From WSZJ01 sp964590435 (GTDB lineage Bacteria > Planctomycetota > MHYJ01 > WSZJ01), in the NCBI GenBank assembly GCA_964590435.1, contig CAZPWT010000007.1, forward strand, positions 55,649 through 119,648: a DNA stretch of 64,000 nucleotides. The letters run 5' to 3'. Positions 41,017 to 49,973 of the stretch are shown piece by piece (positions within the stretch are counted from its first letter, which is position 1; each line of letters opens with the position of its first letter). A program made the position numbers and the translations under genes. A model generated the notes under the pieces. It ran no database searches. It was not told where the DNA came from and saw only the letters and a list, made by a program, of their open reading frames with translations.

Positions 41017-44000
41017 GTCCCGAACGGACCGCACCGCGGCGCGATCATCGCCACCCGCTCGCCCGCCTGCCGCAGCCAGTCCTGCGCTTCCCCCGCCATC
41101 CCGCGCTTGGACGCCAGCCGTGCCTGCACGGCGAAACAGCGCCACCGGACTTCCTCGGAGCCGCGGGCGAAGGCGGCGCGGATGTGGCGGCGGGAATGAT
41201 CGGGATCGTGCTGCGCGAGGATGAGGTGGAACCAGGCGCCGCGGCCGCCGGCGCCGGCGTGGCGGCACAGCGCGAGCCCTTCGCGGGCCGCCGCCGCGTC
41301 CTGCCCGGCGCGCGCCGCTAGGAGGTCGAGGCGCCCCCAGAAATCGGTGGCGTCCTGTTCCATGAGGAAGCGCGTCTCCTGGGGCGGGAGCTGGACGGTG
41401 GTCCATCGGGAGAGGCGGACGAGCGCCGCGCGGGCGGAGGCCCGGGTGGTGGGCTGGTCGACCTTGGGGAGGTGGGAAGCGTCCTCGGCGGCGCGGGCGA
41501 AGGACCCGAGGGTTTCGTAGATGCCGATGCGGGCGATGAGGCCGCGGGCCTCGGCGAGTGGGATGCCGACCTGGCGGGCGAAGACGAGCGCGCGTTCGGC
41601 GGACGCGAGGGCGTCGGCGTGTCGTCCCTCGAACGAGCAGAGCGACGCCTCGGCGAGCGCGAACTCCGCGAGCATCGCGGGGTCGTCCATTCCCTCGGCG
41701 GCCTCGCGCGCCCACGCGAGGCACTCGAGGCCGAGCGCCGGCCGGCCGCATTCGTACGCCGTCCGCGCAAGCCCGAGCGCCGCGGCCACCCGCGGCGGCG
41801 GCGCCGACGCTTCCTGGAACGCCCGCGACCACCGGTCGTGCGCCCGCGCGATCCACCCCGCCGCGAAGAATGCCTCGCCGGCCAGCGCCCGCGCCGCGGC
41901 TCGGTCGTCGGGCGACGCATGCGCCCGGTCCAGCATGTCGACGAGCCCGTCCGCCGCGGCCTGCGCCTGCCCGGTGTTTCCCTCGGCGATCTGCAGCCGC
42001 ACCCCCAGCGAGCACCGCTCCGTGTCCGTCCGCGGCAGCATCAGGTCCGACCGGTCCAGCAACTGCCGCGCTTCCCCGATCCTCCCGCGGAACAGCGCCA
42101 GCTCGGCGCGCCGGAGCAGCACGCGCCCCTCCGCGCCGCCGCCCTGGATCCCCTCCGCCTGGGACAGCAGTTCCTCGGCCCTCGAAGCGTGCCCGAGCCG
42201 CAGGCAGGCCGCCTCGAGGACGAAGATCGCGCGGGCCTCGGCACGCGGATCGCCGGCGCGCTTCGACGCCGCCACCGCCCGTTCCGACGACGCCAGCGCG
42301 AGCGAAGCGCGGCCGCACTGGAGGTGGATGAGCGCAATCTCGCAGTGCAGGTGCTCGAGGTCTCCCTGCTCCGCCATGCGCTGCCGGATCTCGATCGCCC
42401 GCTCGAACGCCGCCAGCGCATCCGAATGCCGCCCGACGCGCCGCAGCACGCGCCCCCGAGTCCGCTCGCAGTTCACGACCAGGTCGCGGTCCCCGGAGAG
42501 CGAGCAGTGCGCGATCGCGTCCTCGATGGCGTGGAGCGCTTCCTGCGTCCGCCCGCAAGCTTCGAGCGCGTACGCCTGCCGCTCGAGGATTTCGCCGGTG
42601 GAGTCGTCGTCGTCGCCGCCCGACTTCGCCGCGTCCGCGAGTCGCTGGGCGGCCTCCTCGGGGCGCCCGTCCGCGAGCGCCAGTTCCCCCGCCACGCGGG
42701 CCGCCAGCCCCCGCAGCCGCGGATCCGGCGTCGCGCTCACCGCCGGCGCCACCGCCTCGTACTCGGCCCGCGCGTCCGCCGCCCGCCCCAGCCGCATCAG
42801 CGTCAGCGCCAGCAGCAGCCGCCCGTGCGCCACTCCCGCCGCCGACCCCGCCGTGTCGATCGCCCGCGTCAGGATCGCCCGCGCCGCCTCCGGCCTCCCG
42901 CGCCTCACCTCCGCCATCGCCCACCGCCGCCGCGCGAACGACTCGATCGACGTCGGCATCGGCCACCCCAGCACCGCCTCCGCCAGCCGCGCTACTTCCG
43001 TCGGCGGCACATTCGGCGAGTCCAGCAGCCGCAGCGCCGCCGGGATCCCCAGCGTGTCGCCCGCCTTCAGCAGGTGAAGGGCATGCGCCGACGTGCCGCC
43101 CTGGTTCTCGAGCTCCAGCACCGTCGCCGCCCGCCCGTGCGCCGCGGCGAATCCCTTCCAGCCCGAGCTCTCCGCGATGCGAAGTCCGGCGTCGGGGAAG
43201 CGCGACCGGATATTGACGCGCGAGGCGTCCGTGACGGTGACGCCGGAGGCGGTGAGGGCGAGGCCGATCGCGGCGGCGTCCGCCTCCGGGAGGCCGAAGA
43301 GCGGGCCGAGGCGGGCGACCGAGACGGGGCGGCCCAGCACGGCGAGCGACAGCGCCGCTTCTTTTTCGGCCGGCTGCATCTTGTCGAGGCGCGCGTTGAG
43401 CGCTTCGTGCAGCGACGCCGGCACGACGTCCTCGCGGGCGATGTCGCCGAGGATCCATCCGCGATTGGTGCGGCGGAACTTGCGCGTGGACACCCACCAG
43501 CGCACGGTCTCCTCGATGAACGCGGGGTTTCCGCCCGTCTCGCTCGCGAGCCGCTCCGCCACCACCGGCGGGATCGTCACGCCGAACATCGACTTCACCA
43601 TCGCCGTCGCGCTCTTCGCGTCGATCGGGTCCAGCACGACCGGGTCGCCCGGGACCGCCACCCCCGGCTTCGATGCCGTCACGACCAGCGCCGGCACCGG
43701 GTCGTCCGCGGGCGCCAGCTTCATCATGTTCACGAACCGGTTCAGCAGGTCCCGCGAGTCCTCGTCGGCCTCCTCGAAGTTGTCGAGCAGGATCGCGCAC
43801 GCCTTCGTCCTGGCCGTGTCGAGGAGGAACGGCAGAGGGTCGCCCTCCGGCGGCGGGCCGCCGCGGCTCGCCGCCATCCCGGCGATGACCCGCGACCACG
43901 CCCCGAACCGCGTCCCGTCCGGCATTCCCTCGTAGCACGCCATCCCGCGCACCTGGCACTGGATGCGGAATTCCCGGAGGAAGCGCGTCTTGCCGCAGCC

Positions 44001-45002
44001 CGACTCGCCGACGACCGCAAATGCGCACGGGACCGGCGCGTTCCCCGACTTGCGCCCGAACTCGCGCGTCACCTCGCCGCGGCGCAGCACCATCCGTGCC
44101 CGCATCGCCATCGCGTCCATCAGCTTCTTCAGCGTGTGGTCCCGCGACACCAGCGTTCCGCTCCCGAGGAAGCCGTCCACCGTCTTGCGCATCTCGAGCG
44201 ACGGCGACTGCCCCGCCGCCATCGCGAGCTCGTTGGCGACCTCGTCGGCGCTCTGGAAGCGGTCGCCGGGGTCTTTCTGGAGGAGGCGCATGACGATCGC
44301 TTCGACGCGCGTCGGGATGGAAGGGTTGATCTCGCGCAGGGGGCGCGGCTGTTCGGACAGGTGGCACCCGATGATCTCGGTAGTGGTGACGCCCTCGAAC
44401 GGCGGCATGCGCCCGAGGATGACGTAGAGCGTGACGCCGAGCGCGTAAAGGTCGACGCGGTGGTCGAAGGGCTGCCCGCGAAGGGCCTCGGGGGCGAGAT
44501 AGCCGAGCGTGCCGGCGACCTCGCCGAGGTCGTCGAGCGGTTTCGCAATGCCGAAATCGATGACGCGCGTGGAACCGTGGTCTGGAACGAGGATATTGGC
44601 GGGCTTCACGTCGCGATGCACCAGGCCGCGCTCGTGCATGAACGACAGCGCCCGGGCGACCTGCGCCCCGAGGTCGAGGCAGCGCGCGAGGTCGACGTTC
44701 TCCGTCGCTTCGAAGAGGTTTTTGCCGTCGACGCGCTCCGCCGTGAAAAAGTAGTCGTTCTCGGGCTCGAGCTTCCCGAAGTCGTAGACGCGCTCGATGT
44801 TGGGGTGGCGGAAGCGCGACAGGAGGAGGAACTCGTGGCGGAACAGCTCGACGTTGGGGAGCCGGTCGGCGCGGACGGTCTTGAGCGCCAGCACTTCCTT
44901 TCGGACGTGGTCCATGACCTCATGGACGACGCCCATCCCTCCGCGCCCGAGGGTGCGGATGACCTGGTAACGGCCGTTCAGGAGGGTGGTGTTGGGTGCC
45001 AT
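40932..45002 (-). CDS. Ser/Thr protein kinase fused to an AAA/STAND-type ATPase and TPRs
   Basis: A 1356-residue soluble protein. The kinase domain spans ~10-270: glycine loop LGRGGMGVV (18-26), Lys41, catalytic loop HRDVKPAN (129-136), DFG (149-151), APE as LAPEALRG. An ATPase module follows, with Walker A GESGCGKT (332-339) and Walker B-like AILLDNFEEAD near 410. From ~620 to the end there are more than ten TPR-like helical repeats (RAEYEAVAPAVSATPDPRLRG.., DALAAFERAIEIRQRM..). This is the PknK/AfsR-like plan: a kinase whose activity is probably set by nucleotide and a TPR-bound signal. There are no membrane helices. ATG at 45002; the frame upstream is antisense to the transporter gene. Confidence 0.9.
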   Translation of the reverse strand: MAPNTTLLNGRYQVIRTLGRGGMGVVHEVMDHVRKEVLALKTVRADRLPNVELFRHEFLLLSRFRHPNIERVYDFGKLEPENDYFFTAERVDGKNLFEATENVDLARCLDLGAQVARALSFMHERGLVHRDVKPANILVPDHGSTRVIDFGIAKPLDDLGEVAGTLGYLAPEALRGQPFDHRVDLYALGVTLYVILGRMPPFEGVTTTEIIGCHLSEQPRPLREINPSIPTRVEAIVMRLLQKDPGDRFQSADEVANELAMAAGQSPSLEMRKTVDGFLGSGTLVSRDHTLKKLMDAMAMRARMVLRRGEVTREFGRKSGNAPVPCAFAVVGESGCGKTRFLREFRIQCQVRGMACYEGMPDGTRFGAWSRVIAGMAASRGGPPPEGDPLPFLLDTARTKACAILLDNFEEADEDSRDLLNRFVNMMKLAPADDPVPALVVTASKPGVAVPGDPVVLDPIDAKSATAMVKSMFGVTIPPVVAERLASETGGNPAFIEETVRWWVSTRKFRRTNRGWILGDIAREDVVPASLHEALNARLDKMQPAEKEAALSLAVLGRPVSVARLGPLFGLPEADAAAIGLALTASGVTVTDASRVNIRSRFPDAGLRIAESSGWKGFAAAHGRAATVLELENQGGTSAHALHLLKAGDTLGIPAALRLLDSPNVPPTEVARLAEAVLGWPMPTSIESFARRRWAMAEVRRGRPEAARAILTRAIDTAGSAAGVAHGRLLLALTLMRLGRAADARAEYEAVAPAVSATPDPRLRGLAARVAGELALADGRPEEAAQRLADAAKSGGDDDDSTGEILERQAYALEACGRTQEALHAIEDAIAHCSLSGDRDLVVNCERTRGRVLRRVGRHSDALAAFERAIEIRQRMAEQGDLEHLHCEIALIHLQCGRASLALASSERAVAASKRAGDPRAEARAIFVLEAACLRLGHASRAEELLSQAEGIQGGGAEGRVLLRRAELALFRGRIGEARQLLDRSDLMLPRTDTERCSLGVRLQIAEGNTGQAQAAADGLVDMLDRAHASPDDRAAARALAGEAFFAAGWIARAHDRWSRAFQEASAPPPRVAAALGLARTAYECGRPALGLECLAWAREAAEGMDDPAMLAEFALAEASLCSFEGRHADALASAERALVFARQVGIPLAEARGLIARIGIYETLGSFARAAEDASHLPKVDQPTTRASARAALVRLSRWTTVQLPPQETRFLMEQDATDFWGRLDLLAARAGQDAAAAREGLALCRHAGAGGRGAWFHLILAQHDPDHSRRHIRAAFARGSEEVRWRCFAVQARLASKRGMAGEAQDWLRQAGERVAMIAPRCGPFGTQYLAHPERALLPRPGGLTQVLGNIVDE

Positions 45003-45098
45003 GGCGTGACAAACTCTGGATGGTAACCCGCCCGACAGGGCGGCGGAAGGATTGCGGGCGACCGGTTTCCCCCCTTGCGCATTCCGCCGGTCGCCCTT

Positions 45099-46034
45099 AT
45101 GCCTGCGGCCAGCATGCCCTCCCGCGCCCCCGCTTCCCGGATCGCCCTCGCCCTCGCGGCCGTGTACCTGATCTGGGGCTCGACGTACCTCGCGATCCGG
45201 TTCGCGATCGACACGCTGCCGCCGTTCACGATGGCGGGCGCGCGATTCGTGGCGGCCGGGCTGGCGATGTATGCCGTCGTCCGGGGACGCGGCGTCGCGC
45301 GGCCGGAACGGGCGCACTGGCCCGGGGCGGCCCTCATCGGAGGGCTCATGCTGCTGGGCGGGAACGGCGCGGTGTGCTGGGCGGAGAAGAGCGTCCCTTC
45401 GGGGCTTGCGTCGCTGCTCATCGCGACGGTGCCGCTGTGGGCGGTCCTCATCGGGGCGATGCTCCCGGGCGGGCGCTTCCCCGGGCCGCGGGTGATCGCG
45501 GGGATCGTCGTCGGGCTCGCGGGGGTGGCGCTTCTCGTGCAGCCGTGGAAGTCGGGCGCCGTGGACCCGGCGGGCGCGGGTGCTCTCATGTTCGCGGCGG
45601 CGTCCTGGGCCGCGGGGTCCGTGCTGTCGAAGCGCGTGAAGCTGCCGGAGTCGCCGCTTCTCGCCACCGCGATGGAGATGATCGCCGGCGGCGCCCTGCT
45701 GCTCGCGGTCGGCGCGGCGGCGGGGGAGTGGCCGCGCCTCGACGTTCACGCCGTGACTCTCAAGTCCGCGCTTGCGGTCGCCTACCTGGTCGTCTTCGGC
45801 TCGATCGTCGGGTTCAGCGCGTTCGTCTGGCTCCTGCGCCATACCACGCCCGTCGTCGCGACGTCCTACGCCTACGTCAACCCCCTCGTCGCGGTCCTGC
45901 TCGGCTGGGCCTTCAACGCCGAGAAGCCGGGCGCCCGCACCGCCGCCGCCGGGGCGCTCGTCGTAGGGGCTGTCGCGCTCATCACGACGGCCCGCGCAAA
46001 GGAACAGCAGCAGGCCCCGGGCGAACGCGCCTGA
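45099..46034 (+). CDS. EamA/DMT-family transporter
   Basis: A 311-residue inner-membrane protein with ten predicted helices in two EamA repeats. The first repeat opens with VYLIWGSTYLAIRFAIDTLPPFTMAGARFVAAGLAMY, a typical RhaT/YedA start. The second ends SAFVWLLRHTTPVVATSYAYVNPLVAVLLGWAFNAEKPG. Members export amino acids, sugars or metabolites; the cargo here is unknown. Start options are ATG 45099 and ATG 45114; the in-frame TTG at 45075 is unlikely. It is divergent from the kinase gene and converges on the PGA-type operon with a 3-nt gap. Confidence 0.88.
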   Translation: MPAASMPSRAPASRIALALAAVYLIWGSTYLAIRFAIDTLPPFTMAGARFVAAGLAMYAVVRGRGVARPERAHWPGAALIGGLMLLGGNGAVCWAEKSVPSGLASLLIATVPLWAVLIGAMLPGGRFPGPRVIAGIVVGLAGVALLVQPWKSGAVDPAGAGALMFAAASWAAGSVLSKRVKLPESPLLATAMEMIAGGALLLAVGAAAGEWPRLDVHAVTLKSALAVAYLVVFGSIVGFSAFVWLLRHTTPVVATSYAYVNPLVAVLLGWAFNAEKPGARTAAAGALVVGAVALITTARAKEQQQAPGERA

Positions 46035-46037
46035 ACG

Positions 46038-46931
46038 CTACTTCTTCTCGCCCTTCTTCAGGTCCGTCGTCGGGATCTGGATGCGGAACGCCGCCGAGAG
46101 CTTCCCGCGCGGCTTCAACTCGACCTTGTGCCGCCCCTCCGGCACCGGCAGGTCGAACGTCTCCAGTTGCCCCGGGACCAGCGTCTTCTCGTCCGGGTAG
46201 CTGCGCGTGTGGCTGCGGCTGCTCTTCCAGGACTTCTCGGCGGCCACGTTCCCGTCCAGCAGCACCTCGAGCTTCCATTCGGTGGCGGTGCGCATGGAAG
46301 AGTCGAAATTCAGCGCGGTCGAAATCCGCAGCGTCGTCGGGCCGGTTACCTCGAGGGTGACGGGCTTCTCCTCGGTGGCGAAGTACCAGGTCCGCTCGCG
46401 CTCCTGGTAGATCTCCTCGACGGCCCGCTCGAACGACGCCGGCGTCATCTCCGTCCGCAGGATCTTCTTCTTTTTCGACGGGACCGCGAACGCGCCGCAG
46501 GCCCGCAGGTCCGTCCGGGCCACGTAGGTGTGGTCTCCCTCCGGCACGTCGAGGATCAGCTCCGCCCGGCCACCGGGCGCCTCGCCCTCGGCCCCTTCCG
46601 CGTACGTCGTTTCCTTCGTGCGGCTGCACTTCAGCTTCGTGGCTTTCGCCTCGCCACCGTCCATCGCCACGCTCAGCGCGATTTCACGTGCGTCCGGGTC
46701 GCCGGTCGCAAAATGCCCCCGCACCGAGATCCGGAGCCGGGTCGGCCCTTTGAGGCGCACCGAGGCGCCGTCGCCGTCGAGCGCCCAGTACGTCAGCGGC
46801 TTCCCCGCTGAAATCAGCTTCACTGCCTTCGGCGACCCCGCAGGCTTGACCGTCGACCAGACCGTTCGGTCGGGAGGCGAGGCGAGGGCCAGAAGCGACA
46901 GCGCGAGCAGGAAGGTGGCGGCGGGTTTCAT
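46038..46931 (-). CDS. Secreted protein of unknown function at the end of the PGA-type locus
   Basis: A 297-residue protein with signal peptide MKPAATFLLALSLLALASP. The rest consists of two similar beta-sandwich halves. Each has a stretch like GPTRLRISVRGHF / GPTTLRISTALNF, a central -ALSVAMDGGEAKATKLKCSRTKETTY / KLEVLLDGNVAAEKSWKSSRSHTRSY, and an ending DVPEGDHTYVARTD / PVPEGRHKVELKP. This is an internal duplication, possibly a carbohydrate- or polymer-binding fold. It lies 50 nt downstream of pgsW on the same strand, but TAGAAT (plus 46948-46953), 16 nt before its ATG, points to its own promoter. Confidence 0.72.
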   Translation of the reverse strand: MKPAATFLLALSLLALASPPDRTVWSTVKPAGSPKAVKLISAGKPLTYWALDGDGASVRLKGPTRLRISVRGHFATGDPDAREIALSVAMDGGEAKATKLKCSRTKETTYAEGAEGEAPGGRAELILDVPEGDHTYVARTDLRACGAFAVPSKKKKILRTEMTPASFERAVEEIYQERERTWYFATEEKPVTLEVTGPTTLRISTALNFDSSMRTATEWKLEVLLDGNVAAEKSWKSSRSHTRSYPDEKTLVPGQLETFDLPVPEGRHKVELKPRGKLSAAFRIQIPTTDLKKGEKK

Positions 46932-46981
46932 GGGGCGTGGAACGGTGATTCTATCGGATCGGTCCGCCGGATGAAAGTGGA

Positions 46982-48169
46982 CTACAGGACGGGCTCGCCC
47001 GGGTCCGGCCCGCTTCGGGGCGGCGGCGGGACTTCCACTTTCGGCTGCGCGGGCGACGGGGTCGGGCGGCCGAAAATGGCGTGGCGCAAGTCGAGAAGCG
47101 CGACGGAGACGATCGTCGCCATCAGCCCGAACAGGGAGCCGAGCACGAGGACGAGGTTGTAGCGCCGCGAAATGAACAACGGCCCCTCGCCGGGCTCGCC
47201 GGGTTCCGTGGGTTTTGTCGAGAGCCCGTGTTCCTCGGCGATCTTGCGGAAGTCGTTCAGGTGGATGACGGGCTTGCCGGCCTTGAGGAAGCGAAGCAGG
47301 GTCCCCCGGACGGGGTAGTTCCGCTCGACCCACTTGTCCGAGTACCCGGTGGGAATCAGCTTGTCGCCGACGAGATTCGAGCCGACCGAGGCCAGGCCGC
47401 CGCCGATGTTGATGTAGCACTTCACCTTCTCGATTCCCCCGGCGGCTTTCGCGTAGAGGTCCATCCTGCGCGAGATTGAATCGACCAGTGTCTTTTCCTC
47501 GATGAGCTCGACGCCGTTCCGGGCGACGGCGGCGCGGATCGCCTCGATCGAGGCCTTGTTCAGCCCGATCCCCTTGTCCTTGTCGCCGCCGATGGAAGCG
47601 GCGATCGAGCGGTGATGGATGACGCCCGCGTCGAACGCCGCCTTTTCCATGTCGAGCCAGGTGTACTCCGCCTGATTCGCCCCGAACGTGGAGGACCCGA
47701 CGGACGTGATCAGCACCGGCCGCGCTTCCAGCGACTCGATCGCCGCGATGGCCGCGAGGTTGGCGCCCGGGAACGACCCCGTCATGCCGACCGCGACGAC
47801 GTCTCCTTTCCCGACTTTCGCCTCCTTCAGCCACGCCACGATCACGGCCGCGAGGTTGGGCTGCGTCGCGATCTGCTTGGCGCGCAGGTACCCCTTGTCC
47901 GTGGTCAGCGCCCCCGACTGGTCGTCCGTCCCGATCAGCCCCGTGTGCACCGGGTCCTGCTCGTAGTTGATCTCCAGCCCCGCGCGCTTCCGCCCCGCAC
48001 GGATCGCTTCCTGCCCCTTGCGCACCGCGGCGACCGCGGCCTTTTTCTCGCGGTAGGCCTCTTCGCGCTTGTCGACCTGGAAGCGCTCGACGGCGATGTA
48101 GACGAGCGCGGCGAGGAGGGCCAGGCCGGCGAGGGTGGCGGGGGGGACTTTGCCTTCGCGGAATCTCAC
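46982..48169 (-). CDS. pgsW: Poly-gamma-glutamate system protein PgsW-like
   Basis: 395 residues with an N-terminal membrane helix (TLAGLALLAALVYIAVERF), a large extracytoplasmic domain and a second helix near the C-terminus (LVLVLGSLFGLMATIVSVALLDL), followed by a proline-rich tail. The central part (DPVHTGLIGTDDQSGALTTDKGYLRAKQIATQPNLAAVIVAWLKEAKVGKGDVVAVGMTGSFPGANLA..) matches the family annotated as poly-gamma-glutamate system protein in bacteria with pgsBC-type loci. Its biochemical role is not settled. The ATG overlaps the pgsC stop by 4 nt, so synthesis is coupled. Confidence 0.8.
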   Translation of the reverse strand: MRFREGKVPPATLAGLALLAALVYIAVERFQVDKREEAYREKKAAVAAVRKGQEAIRAGRKRAGLEINYEQDPVHTGLIGTDDQSGALTTDKGYLRAKQIATQPNLAAVIVAWLKEAKVGKGDVVAVGMTGSFPGANLAAIAAIESLEARPVLITSVGSSTFGANQAEYTWLDMEKAAFDAGVIHHRSIAASIGGDKDKGIGLNKASIEAIRAAVARNGVELIEEKTLVDSISRRMDLYAKAAGGIEKVKCYINIGGGLASVGSNLVGDKLIPTGYSDKWVERNYPVRGTLLRFLKAGKPVIHLNDFRKIAEEHGLSTKPTEPGEPGEGPLFISRRYNLVLVLGSLFGLMATIVSVALLDLRHAIFGRPTPSPAQPKVEVPPPPRSGPDPGEPVL

Positions 48170-48762
48170 AGGACGGCGCCTCCACCGAGGGCGATGAGGA
48201 GGAGCCGGACGATGACGCTGGCCATGATGAGGGAAGAGATGGTCTGGACGAGGCCCTGGCGTTCCATCCAGTCGGCGATGAGGCCGGGGACGATGAAGCC
48301 GATCGGGACGAGGGCGATGGACGTCTTCTCGTCGACGGCGATGGGGATCGAGCGCGAGAGGGCGCCGAGGGAAAACGCGACCAGGATGATGATGACGGTC
48401 CTGCGGCGGCCGTAGATGAGCATGTAGCGCGAGAGGATCCGGACGACGGCGTACGTCGCGAGGGCGACCACGAGCGTGACGAGGATCGTCTTGCCAGCGG
48501 CGACCGGGGGCTGGGCCAGCGCGAGCGCGACATACCCCGGCACGATCATCCCGCCCGTCGCCAGCCCCAGCGTCTCCGTGAACGCCAGCGACACCACGAG
48601 CCCCAGCGCGATCGCTTCGATCAGGTTGTCGACAGGCGGGGGAGTGCCCGTGGAAGCGCCGGCCGCCCAGGCCGTGGAAGCGGCGAGGAGGGTGACCGCG
48701 GCGGCGCGGAGCCAGAGGCGGGGGCGGCGTTTCGTCGGGAGTTCAGCTGGCGGCGGCGCCAT
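48166..48762 (-). CDS. pgsC: Poly-gamma-glutamate biosynthesis protein PgsC/CapC
   Basis: A 198-residue polytopic membrane protein. After an N-terminal hydrophobic segment it has the CapC pattern: LIEAIALGLVVSLAFTETLGLATGGMIVPGYVALALAQP, TILVTLVVALATYAVVRILSRYMLIYGRRRTVIIILVAFSLGAL, and VPIGFIVPGLIADWMERQGLVQTISSLIMASVIVRLLLI. CapC forms the membrane part of the gamma-glutamyl polymer synthase with CapB. Its start lies inside the end of pgsB (20-nt overlap), and its end overlaps pgsW by 4 nt. Confidence 0.87.
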   Translation of the reverse strand: MAPPPAELPTKRRPRLWLRAAAVTLLAASTAWAAGASTGTPPPVDNLIEAIALGLVVSLAFTETLGLATGGMIVPGYVALALAQPPVAAGKTILVTLVVALATYAVVRILSRYMLIYGRRRTVIIILVAFSLGALSRSIPIAVDEKTSIALVPIGFIVPGLIADWMERQGLVQTISSLIMASVIVRLLLIALGGGAVL

Positions 48763-49945
48763 GCCGGTCCTCCCCGCGGTTCTGGAAGTAATGGACGATG
48801 GCGTGCCCGAGGCCGCCGATGTTCCCGACGCCGACCACGAGCGACCGCTCCGGCGTGGCGTCGAGCACCGCCTCGAACACGACGTTGACCTGCTCCTCGG
48901 AAAGGTCGCCGAGGTCGACGATCTTGTCCTCGGGCGCGCCGTGCCGGATCGCGCGGTTCACGACCGCGCCCGTCAGGTCGCCCGCCAGGATCACCGTGTC
49001 GACATTCCCCATGTCCGCCGCGATCATGTCCGCGAATTGCTCGGCGCGCTGGATGCGGTCCCCGCGCGAATTGAAGATCACGATGTTCCGGCGGTCCGCG
49101 TGCGTGCCGAGGCCGAGCCGCCGGAAGATCATCAGGGTGGAGTCGCGGTCGTTCGCGGCGAACGCGTTCGCGAACTCGATCTCCTTCTGGAAATACCGGA
49201 TCCGGTGCACGCGCAGCACCCCGGGGTCGGGCGTGCACCTCCGCATCCCCTCCAGCGCCGCTTCACGGGCCACCCCGCAGTGCGCCGCGACCCGGAGCGC
49301 CAGCGCGACGTTCTCGCGGTGTTCGACGTACCCGAACGACCGGATCTCGGCATCGGTGACCTCGGACTCCGCGGAAGCGATCACCCGGGCGCCAACGGCA
49401 GCGGCGCGTTCCTCGAGAATCGGGAGCAGGTCATGCTCCGCCGTGAACAGGACGCCGCCGGGCGGGATCGTCGCGCTCAGGAAGCGAGCGACGTCCGCGA
49501 CGGTCGGTCCCATTACGTCGAGGTGGTCCGCGCGGACGTTTGTGATCACCCCCACCGTCGACTTCACGATCCGGTGCTCCGCCAGCCACTGGATGTGCGG
49601 CTGGAGCGCCATGCACTCCACGACGATCGCCTGCGACTCTTCCCGCGCCGCGCGCCGGAACACCTTGAGCTGCTCGATGATGTTCGCACGCCCCGGCCTC
49701 GGGATGTGCTCTTCGCGCCCGTCGGGGAAGATCATGCGGGGCTCGGTGCCCGTCGTCTTCGCGAACGTCCGGATCCCGCCGGCGCGGAGCCCCGCGGCGA
49801 TGAGGCGGGTCACGCTGCTCTTGCCGCGCGTCCCGTTCACGTGGATCCGCGTCGGGATCGCCCGCACGTTCTGCAGGTGCCGCCGGTATTCCCACCAGCC
49901 GCCGGCGGCCAGCGCACCGGCCATGGAAGCGGCGAGGACGCTCAT
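48743..49945 (-). CDS. pgsB: Poly-gamma-glutamate synthase, ligase subunit PgsB/CapB
   Basis: 400 residues of the Mur-ligase-like amide ligase that polymerises glutamate through the gamma-carboxyl. It has an N-terminal membrane segment, then the P-loop HVNGTRGKSSVTRLI (about 35-49) and FAKTTGTEPRMIFPDG. The VVECMALQPHIQWLAEHRIVKSTVGVITNVRADHLDVMG block is diagnostic for CapB and includes the metal-binding Glu and His. VFNSRGDR and GVGNIGGLGHAIVHYF follow. The monomer used (D- or L-Glu, or another acid) is not predictable. It forms a tight group with pgsC and pgsW. Confidence 0.92.
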   Translation of the reverse strand: MSVLAASMAGALAAGGWWEYRRHLQNVRAIPTRIHVNGTRGKSSVTRLIAAGLRAGGIRTFAKTTGTEPRMIFPDGREEHIPRPGRANIIEQLKVFRRAAREESQAIVVECMALQPHIQWLAEHRIVKSTVGVITNVRADHLDVMGPTVADVARFLSATIPPGGVLFTAEHDLLPILEERAAAVGARVIASAESEVTDAEIRSFGYVEHRENVALALRVAAHCGVAREAALEGMRRCTPDPGVLRVHRIRYFQKEIEFANAFAANDRDSTLMIFRRLGLGTHADRRNIVIFNSRGDRIQRAEQFADMIAADMGNVDTVILAGDLTGAVVNRAIRHGAPEDKIVDLGDLSEEQVNVVFEAVLDATPERSLVVGVGNIGGLGHAIVHYFQNRGEDRHGAAAS

Positions 49946-49973
49946 GCGGGGGAGGCTACCCGTTTTCCGCGGA

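Noticed and set aside
40615..45026. Long open frames of about 1180-1250 codons on both strands in and opposite the kinase gene
   Set aside because: Their translations are low-complexity Arg/Ala/Gly or Arg/Pro/His. The minus-strand frame ending at 40932 contains all kinase and Walker motifs.
45003..45842. An N-terminal extension of the kinase
   Set aside because: The frame lies antisense to the DMT transporter and is arginine/proline-rich; the kinase fold begins right after ATG 45002.
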